From assembly GCA_015178975.1 (NCBI GenBank), contig WHVD01000061.1, positions 248,001 through 312,000 of the forward strand: 64,000 nucleotides of DNA, read 5' to 3'. Positions 57,880 to 64,000 of this stretch are shown here, one piece after another. The notes below the pieces were generated by a model. It saw nothing but the letters and a program-made list of their open reading frames with translations, did no database searches and was not told the DNA's origin. Made by a program: the position numbers and the translations under genes. Origin of the DNA: Hysterangium stoloniferum (taxonomy: Eukaryota > Basidiomycota > Agaricomycetes > Hysterangiales > Hysterangiaceae). Numbering within the stretch: the stretch's first letter is position 1; each line of letters starts with the position of its first letter.

Positions 57880-58512
57880 TCTGACTCCATAAATATAGTG
57901 GAGCTTGGCTTCAACTTATGTGTTGTGCCCTCATATGAATTGTTAGGGTGCTCCAGTATTTCAAACAGAGTGGATAGTACAATAGAGATGAAGTTCAGCA
58001 CTTAGCTCAATCAGCCAGGGGGCCAAAATACTAAGAGTTGTGAAGTAAGGGTTCACAGCTTGCCAAGAACATCTTTGAGGGTATTGAGAAGGGAGGAAAG
58101 GGACTGGGAACTAATAGAGGGTAATCTAAGTCAATTTTTGAACTGAAGAACTGTAGTATACATGAAGAAGATTTATACTATGACAATATGGATGACTGGA
58201 GGGCTAATCAAGGAAGCAAAAGGTGAAGTGGATCATCAGAAGTCAATGACAAGGCAGGGAGACTAAATGTAATATCTTAAATAGTATTAAAGAGGTCTGA
58301 GGTGGTAAGTGAGACATGTAAAGGGGAAATGGTGATGGGAGAGTGAATGGGATGGAGATGGAATGGAAAACTAAAAGGTTAACTACTATAGCAAAACAAG
58401 TGTCAGGGGCACTGTGAGTGGTAATACTTAGGGCAGGGGTTCTGACAGTGAGTCAATAGTGGGTTTGGGCCTAAAACAGGTCATGGGGGTCTGAAATGAT
58501 GGAATCCTAACA
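57880..58512 (-). mobile_element. LTR D, main part, minus strand, at the right inversion breakpoint
   Basis: Runs from ATCTGACTCCATAAATATAG to AATCCTAACA, followed by ATACT. The usual D terminus is missing here and is found at 44523-44605. About 30 bp of D appear lost between the two. The shared motif is at about 57900-57935. Confidence 0.8.
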
Positions 58513-58674
58513 ATACTTCTCCAGGATGCCATTGAGATCAACAGCAACCTCTGAAAGGGTAGTCATGCACACAGAGACACTGAGCTGAGAGATGTTTAAA
58601 GAAAATGTCTGGGATCTATCCATTTTACTGGCATGTAAAAATGTGTCAGTATTAACTAAAGAGATTGGTGGGGG
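58513..58674 (-). mobile_element. Chromovirus fragment beyond LTR D
   Basis: Read on the minus strand this carries a frame (EVAVDLNGILEK) of the type found just upstream of the RT start in chromoviruses. It joins in sequence to 44606 once the LTR D and the inversion are considered. It is bounded by another LTR D at 58675. Confidence 0.55.
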
Positions 58675-60009
58675 TGTTAAGATCTAAGCTGAAAGAGAGA
58701 AGGGGGGCTCTAGTTGGAGAGCTGATAATGGTAACCACATCAATTGGGGGGCCGATGATAGAGATTGTACTAGTCAGGAGGTCCAACTCTATAAATATAG
58801 TGGAGCTTGGCTTCAACATATGTGTTGCACCCTCATATGAACTGTTAGGGTGCTCTGGTATTTCAAACAGAGCAGATAGTATGATAGGAAATGAAGGTCA
58901 ACACTTAGCTCAGTTGACTGGGTGGCCAAATTACTAAGAGTTGTGAGGTAAAGGGTTGCAGCTTGCTGAAGACACCTTCAAGAGTATTAGATAGCAATTG
59001 TTAAGATCTAAGCAAAATGGAGGAGGAGGACTCTAAGTCAGGTGGCTGATAATATGAAATGAGCTAATCAGGGGGCTGATGATAGAGATTGTACTAGTTG
59101 AGAGGTCTGACTCTATAAACATAGTGGAGCTTGGCTTCAACTTATGTATGTATGTGTTGTGCCCTCACACAAACTGTTAGGGTGTTCTGGTATTTCAAAC
59201 AGAGTGGATAGTAAGATAAGATGAAGATCAACACTTAGCTCAATTGACCAGTGGGCTGAAATACTAAGAGTTATTGGGTAAGAGTTCACAGCTTGCTGAA
59301 GAACATCTTGGAGAGTATTGAGGAGGGAGGGAAGAGACTGAGAACTAGTAGAGGGTAATCTAAGTTGATTTTCAAACTAAAGAATTGTAGCATATATAAG
59401 AAGATTTTATACTACAATGAGATCAATGACCAGAGGGCCAATCAAAAAAGTGAAGGGTGAAATGGATCATAGAAAATTGATGACAAAGTGGGGAGACTAA
59501 ATGTAAAGTACTAAACAATACTAAAAAGGTCTGAGGTAGTAAGTGATGTATACAAGGAGATGGTGATGGCAGAGTGAATGGGACAGAGATGGAATGGAAG
59601 GCTAAAAGGAACAAAACTATAACAAAACAAGTGTCAGGGGTGCATAGTTGGTAATCCCATGGGTGGAGGTTCTAACAGTGAGATGACAAAGGGTATTGAG
59701 TCCAAAACAGGTTGCAGGGGTCCAAAACAATGGGGATCCTAACAGGAATAATAGGACCTGAGAACTAAAAGAGGGTAATCTAAGTTGATATTTGAACTGA
59801 AGAAACTGTAGCATACATGAAGGAGCTTTATACTACAGTGAGATAGATGATTGGAAGGCCAATCAGAGAAGCAAGAATGATGTCAGGTCAAAAGGAAGTA
59901 GGGAAATGAATGGGAATCCAAACAAGACTAAATACAATATAACAAAGTATTCTGAAAAGGTGTGAGGTAGCAAATAGGATGTGTGTGTCGAATGGTGATG
60001 GGGGAGCAA
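58675..60009 (-). mobile_element. LTR D copy, split by another LTR D
   Basis: TGTTAAGATCTAAGC at 58675; D sequence 58675-58998 and 59745-60009. Its far end is missing where an LTR I fragment begins. The shared motif is at about 58805-58835. Confidence 0.7.
58999..59744 (-). mobile_element. Solo LTR D nested in LTR D
   Basis: TGTTAAGATCTAAGC to GGGGATCCTAACA, 746 bp. The flanks are GCAAT/GGAAT, a likely target duplication with one change. It is the most complete LTR D in the window. The shared motif is at about 59128-59165, with a short ATGT expansion. Confidence 0.8.
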
Positions 60010-60375
60010 ATAAGTATTGCTTCATCCTGTTGATAAAGTGATAGGCTAATACTAGATGCAAAGGCTCACTGAGGTAATGTCAAAAAGTTATGACAATACA
60101 AGACTCACATTATTAATACATAGTTAAGATTTTCTGACTGACTTCCTTGGTTCCTTTCATTGTCCTTTTATGCCTTTCTTCATTAAACTATGATTATACT
60201 ATGACCTAAGAATGAAATCATATATGATGTCAAATTAAGACAAGTCAAATACAAGTTGAATGTTCATTGAATATTTTTGAGGATGTTCAAGAAGTTGAAT
60301 GGAAGATCAAGTTGAAGATCAAGTTGAAGATGAGTCGAAAAATAGTCAAAGGTTACCTTGAATATTTTGTGACAA
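60010..60375 (+). mobile_element. LTR I fragment, 5'-truncated
   Basis: Matches the middle and end of LTR I (CATCCTGTTGATAAAG, TTTTCTGACTGACTT) and ends TTTTGTGACA. The start is missing. Confidence 0.7.
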
Positions 60376-60486
60376 TGTTGTGACTGTGACAGTTGTGACA
60401 CTTCTTTTGACCCATCGCTACTTCTTGCTTCTTTGATTGGATCTCTGTTCATCCATTACACCTTTGTATAAAGCTCCCACCATGTA

Positions 60487-62074
60487 CAGTGACTCAAAAA
60501 ACCCTTTGCATGTTTCACCCTTCAGACTTATATCCCTGATAACTCAAAGAATAAAAATGCAAAAATATCAAAAATATTTGTGAATATGCTCTATCATATC
60601 TAGAATGTGGAATTATGATGCCATTACATAAGCTCCAAATATGGAAATATTACAAATATTTATATACAAGAGCCTCATGTGAAGGGTTTTTTTGCTGACC
60701 ACTCTGACCCACAAAACTACTTATATTTAGTACTTAGTATAACCACCCTTTGCCTTCCACACAGCTACAACCCTCCTAGGCATACTCTCAATCAAATTCT
60801 GACACACCTCTGCATCAATCTTGTTCCACTCCTCCTCCACCCTCTCCCACAACACCAGTATCCCTTAGCCTCCTCTTTTCATAATCCCACAAGTGTTCAA
60901 TGGGGTTGAGGTCTGGAGACTGTGCTGGCCATGGGAGAACATTGAAATCATTATCTTGAAACCAAGTCTGGGCCTTCTTGCAGGTATGTTCAAGGTCATG
61001 ATCTTGCTGAAAGATGACATCACCCACATATTTTCTATAATAGCTGAAGCTGGCTTGAAGGTCCTTCTCTATAATCTTAAGATAAAGGTCCCCATCCATC
61101 CTCTCATCTATCTTGAAAGAATACCCAGGTCCTTCCCACAGCATGTAGCCCATAACATCACAAATCCTTCTCCAAACCTCACCAAAAATCCCTTCCAATA
61201 AGTCTCCTATATATAAATATTTGTAGTATTTCCATATTTGGAGCTTATGTAATGGCACTGTATTTCCATAATATAGATATAATAGAGCATATTCACAAAT
61301 ATTTTTGATATTTTTGCATTTTTATTCTCTGAGTTATCAGGGATGTAAATCTGAAGTACCAAACATTAGAAGGGTTATTGAGGCATTCCCAACCATATTA
61401 AGACTATTGTACACAGTTTGGGTGCAGATAAACTGGTTGGTGACACTCCTAAGAGCTTTCGCCACATCAACAGCAGTGTCAGCCTTCCCAGAGCTGATGA
61501 GGTGCTGTGCATAGTGAATGTTGGTAGGGGAAAGCTTTGAGGGATGACCACCAATGGACTTAGAGAGATGAGAACAATGCTTAGAGTGAAGCTTAGAGAC
61601 TGTGAAAATGCTATGACCAGTAAAAGCTGCAATGTGGCTAGCTGAATGGCCAACATCAAGCAATGAGAGGATATGATTCTGGCTGGCAAGAGACAAAGTG
61701 TGCATTTTGGGAATTGGAGCATTGCTGGTTGCTAAAGACCATATATTTATACTCCAGTACAACATGGTCATGTGACATCACATGATTTTGTTAATATGAC
61801 CCAATTGGAGGTAAACAATCAACAAGGTCACATGACTGTAAGCATTATAGTCATCAAAGTTGCCAGCAAAAAAACCCTTCGCATGAGTCTCTTGTATATA
61901 AATATTTGTAATATTTCCATATTTGGAGCTTATGTAATGGCATCATACCTCCATAATCAAGATATGATAGTGCATATTCACAAATATTCTTGATATTTTT
62001 GCATTTTTATTCTTTGAGTTATCAGGGATATAAGTCTGAAGGGTGAAACATGCGAAGGGTTTTTTGAGTCACTG
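60487..62074 (-). mobile_element. Tc1-type transposon with rearranged, core-deleted transposase
   Basis: Inverted ends CAGTGACTCAAAAAACCC (left) and GGGTTTTTTGAGTCACTG (right), flanked by TA. The minus-strand transposase has its N-terminal part at 61337-61771 (MHTLSLASQNHILSLLDVGH, SIGGHPSKLSPTNIHYAQHL). Its C-terminal part is at 60815-61195 (FSYYRKYVGDVIFQQDHDLE, then LPWPAQSPDLNPIEHLWDYE; 34 residues between Asp and Glu). The segment with the first catalytic Asp is missing. In its place, 61196-61350 is a third copy of the sub-terminal inverted-repeat sequence. It cannot encode a working transposase. Confidence 0.88.
61196..61350 (-). repeat. Internal copy of Tc1 sub-terminal repeat
   Basis: TTTCCATATTTGGAGCTTAT, GATATTTTTGCATTTTTATT and GAGTTATCAGGGAT are shared with 61891-62035 and, inverted, with 60530-60680. 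It lies exactly where the transposase core should be. Confidence 0.8.
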
Positions 62075-62413
62075 TATGCTACTATTCTTTAGTTCTAATA
62101 TTGACTTACATAGATTACCCCCATTTAGTCTTTGGCCACTTTACTCCCTCTCTAATATCCTCAAAGACAGTGTCAGCAAGCCACAATTCTTTATCCCACA
62201 ACTCTTAGCATTTCAGTCCTCTAGTTGATTGAGCTAAGTGTTGTCTTTAATCTTTATTGTACTATCTGCTCTGTTTGAAATACTGAAGCACCTTAAAAGT
62301 TTGTATGAGGGTGTAACACATAAGTTGAAGCCAAGCTCCACCTCTTTTATAGAGTCAGACCTTCCAACTAGTATAATTTCTATCATCAGGCCCCTGACAT
62401 AGAGCCTCATTTG

Positions 62414-62895
62414 TGTTAGGATCCCAACCATTTCAGACCCCCACAAGCTGCTTTAGCCTCATAACCATCTGTCATCCCACTATCAGTACCCCCACTCATG
62501 GTAACACCACCTGTAGCACCCCCAACACTTGTTTTTTTGTATCTCAGAACCTTAGCCATCCATCCTGCCTCCATTCCATTCACTCCCCCATCACCATTAT
62601 TCCACATATACATCCTATTTTCCACCTCATACCTTTTAGTATACTTTGTTACATTGTATTTAGTCTCATTTGTATCCCCTACTTTCTCTCAACCCATCAT
62701 CACTCTCACTTCTCTGATTGGCCTTCCAATCATCTATCCCCTGTAGTATAAAGTTCTTTCAATGTATGGTACAGTTTCCTCAGTTCAAAAATCAACTTAG
62801 ATTACCCCCTTTTAGTTCTCAAGTCCTATTATTCCTACTTAATACTCTCAAAGGCATCTTCAGCAAGCTGCAACCCCTTACCCCATGACTCTTAG
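62414..62895 (+). mobile_element. LTR D, 5' part, cut by LTR E
   Basis: Starts TGTTAGGATCCC. About 480 bp of D sequence run to ACTCTTAG, where LTR E begins. The remainder is presumably beyond the right edge. Confidence 0.75.
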
Positions 62896-64000
62896 TGTGA
62901 TGTATTAGCCTTATTTTAATACTATCTTCTGAAAAAGGAGTCCAGTGCTTTATCAAAATGTGCAAATACTCAATTCACTGCAAGGTAAAATAATTTAAGT
63001 ATTTGATATTAATCAGTGGCAGCCTAAATAGACTTAGAACCCCTGAAGTCAAGAGTTTACTTGAATATATGCACCCTACTTCACAAAGAAGGTTTTGAGA
63101 GCTGCTTGTGCAAGCTTGTTCTTTTTCTGTGAAAATATATGTATACTTAAAATATGAATAACAATTCACTGATTCAGAATCTAGATTCAACTTCGATTCT
63201 AGCTAGTTTATATATATATTATACTATTTATCAAACAGTAAAAATATTTATAAACAGGTCAAAAGATTAGATATAGAATAAAACACTATTTGGCTAATAT
63301 ATGCTTTATTTACACTAATCTACAGGGTCTACTGTGATACTAACTTATCAGGATCTTAATGTAGTCTTAAGGATCTTGCAAGGATATTCTCAGTATTTAT
63401 TTATGTGAATATGCTTTACTGATTCACAATAAATGAGCAATGGAACAGGGATTATTTGCAATGTAATAAACAGTCAAATTACTCAACTAGAGGTGACTGA
63501 AGTCTTAGACTACAAATAACAATGTAAAGAAAACTAATAATCAGTACTCAATTAAGAGATGACTATAGTATAAGATTATTTATATATTATTGGTTGATAA
63601 CCAACAACTCTAACTGAGGTGGAAATAATATATAAAAGCCAACTATTCAATTAAGAAGTGGCAAGGGGGAACAAAAGTCAACAACTCAGATTGAGGTGAC
63701 AAGGGGAACAACAGATCAGTCAACATCTCAGATTGAGGTGACAAGGGATCTGATTGGGCCAACAACTCTGATAGAGGTGGCAAGGGTTTCCAACAGCTCT
63801 GATAGAGGTGGAATTAGATGTCCAACTGCCCAGATCGGGGTGGAGTAGCCTGCTTGCTGCAGTGACACACAGATGTGGTGTATTGATGAGATGATATGAT
63901 TGATTGATTTCAAGGCTGGAGCTGAGCTCCTTATATACATTTTAGTCTGAGACATTTAGAAGATTCTAGAAGATTGAATGATGTCATTTAGAATTTTCTA
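62896..64000 (-). mobile_element. LTR E, right edge cut by the window
   Basis: Begins (plus view) TGTGATGTATTAGCC, then matches 1-900 closely from 62987. On the minus strand the terminus is CTAATACATCACA, similar to the LTR A end, and a TATA-like stretch lies near 63930-63945. The part with the GC-rich array would lie beyond the window. Confidence 0.7.

Larger units (their letters stand above)
60395..62413 (+). mobile_element. LTR D copy split by a Tc1 transposon
   Basis: D sequence 60395-60486 and 62075-62413. The shared motif is at about 62309-62335. Both D termini are eroded; another LTR D follows at once at 62414. Confidence 0.65.

Overview
This is a repeat-dominated, AT-rich stretch of a fungal nuclear genome, most likely an Agaricomycete (basidiomycete). 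The evidence is short GT-AG introns, a beta-1,3-glucan synthase remnant, a Tad-like LINE tail, and Ty3/gypsy families with fungal-type architecture. No species can be named from the sequence. Only about 10 kb at the left (3.4-12.4 kb) carries host genes. The rest is nested transposable elements, mostly solo LTRs.

Host part: a decayed NRAMP-type divalent-metal transporter (3407-4650, +) faces an intact nicotianamine synthase (5528-6397, -) across a SINE-like element. Both families handle Fe/Mn/Zn-type metals, so this may be the remnant of a metal-homeostasis locus. Next come Ser/Thr/Pro-rich, low-complexity host sequence (6727-10276), a second partial copy of the same gene family (10449-11582), a beta-1,3-glucan synthase pseudogene (11737-12420), and the 3' end of a LINE with its poly-A tail (to 13633).

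Repeat part: I sort the LTRs into families A, B, C, D, E, F, G, I, J and K (my own labels). Most insertions can be ordered because target-site duplications (TSDs) match on both sides of the inserted element. A Tc1-type DD34E transposon (14911-19036) sits in an LTR D and carries an LTR C, which carries an LTR G and another LTR C. A nearly whole 11.3-kb Ty3/gypsy element (A, 23744-35082) sits in an LTR C, which sits in an LTR G, which sits in an old gag-only element. A second Ty3/gypsy element (B, from 35747) sits in the same LTR G and carries a reversed solo LTR A. A chromodomain-bearing Ty3/gypsy fossil (44606-54528) has been hit by a MITE, several LTRs and a young gag-only LTR element (49781-51495). 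The right end holds stacked LTR D copies, a second Tc1 element (60487-62074) and an LTR E that matches the left edge of the window.

The main structural finding is that an LTR D, an LTR G and element B, and less certainly an old gag-only element, are each cut into two parts lying in opposite orientation. Their TSDs agree if 44523-57880 is an inversion of about 13.4 kb. Other findings are a roughly 30-bp motif shared by four different LTR families, GTCAC-bearing tandem arrays in the LTRs of families A and E, unassigned accessory reading frames downstream of integrase in elements A and B, and the nicotianamine synthase/NRAMP pairing.
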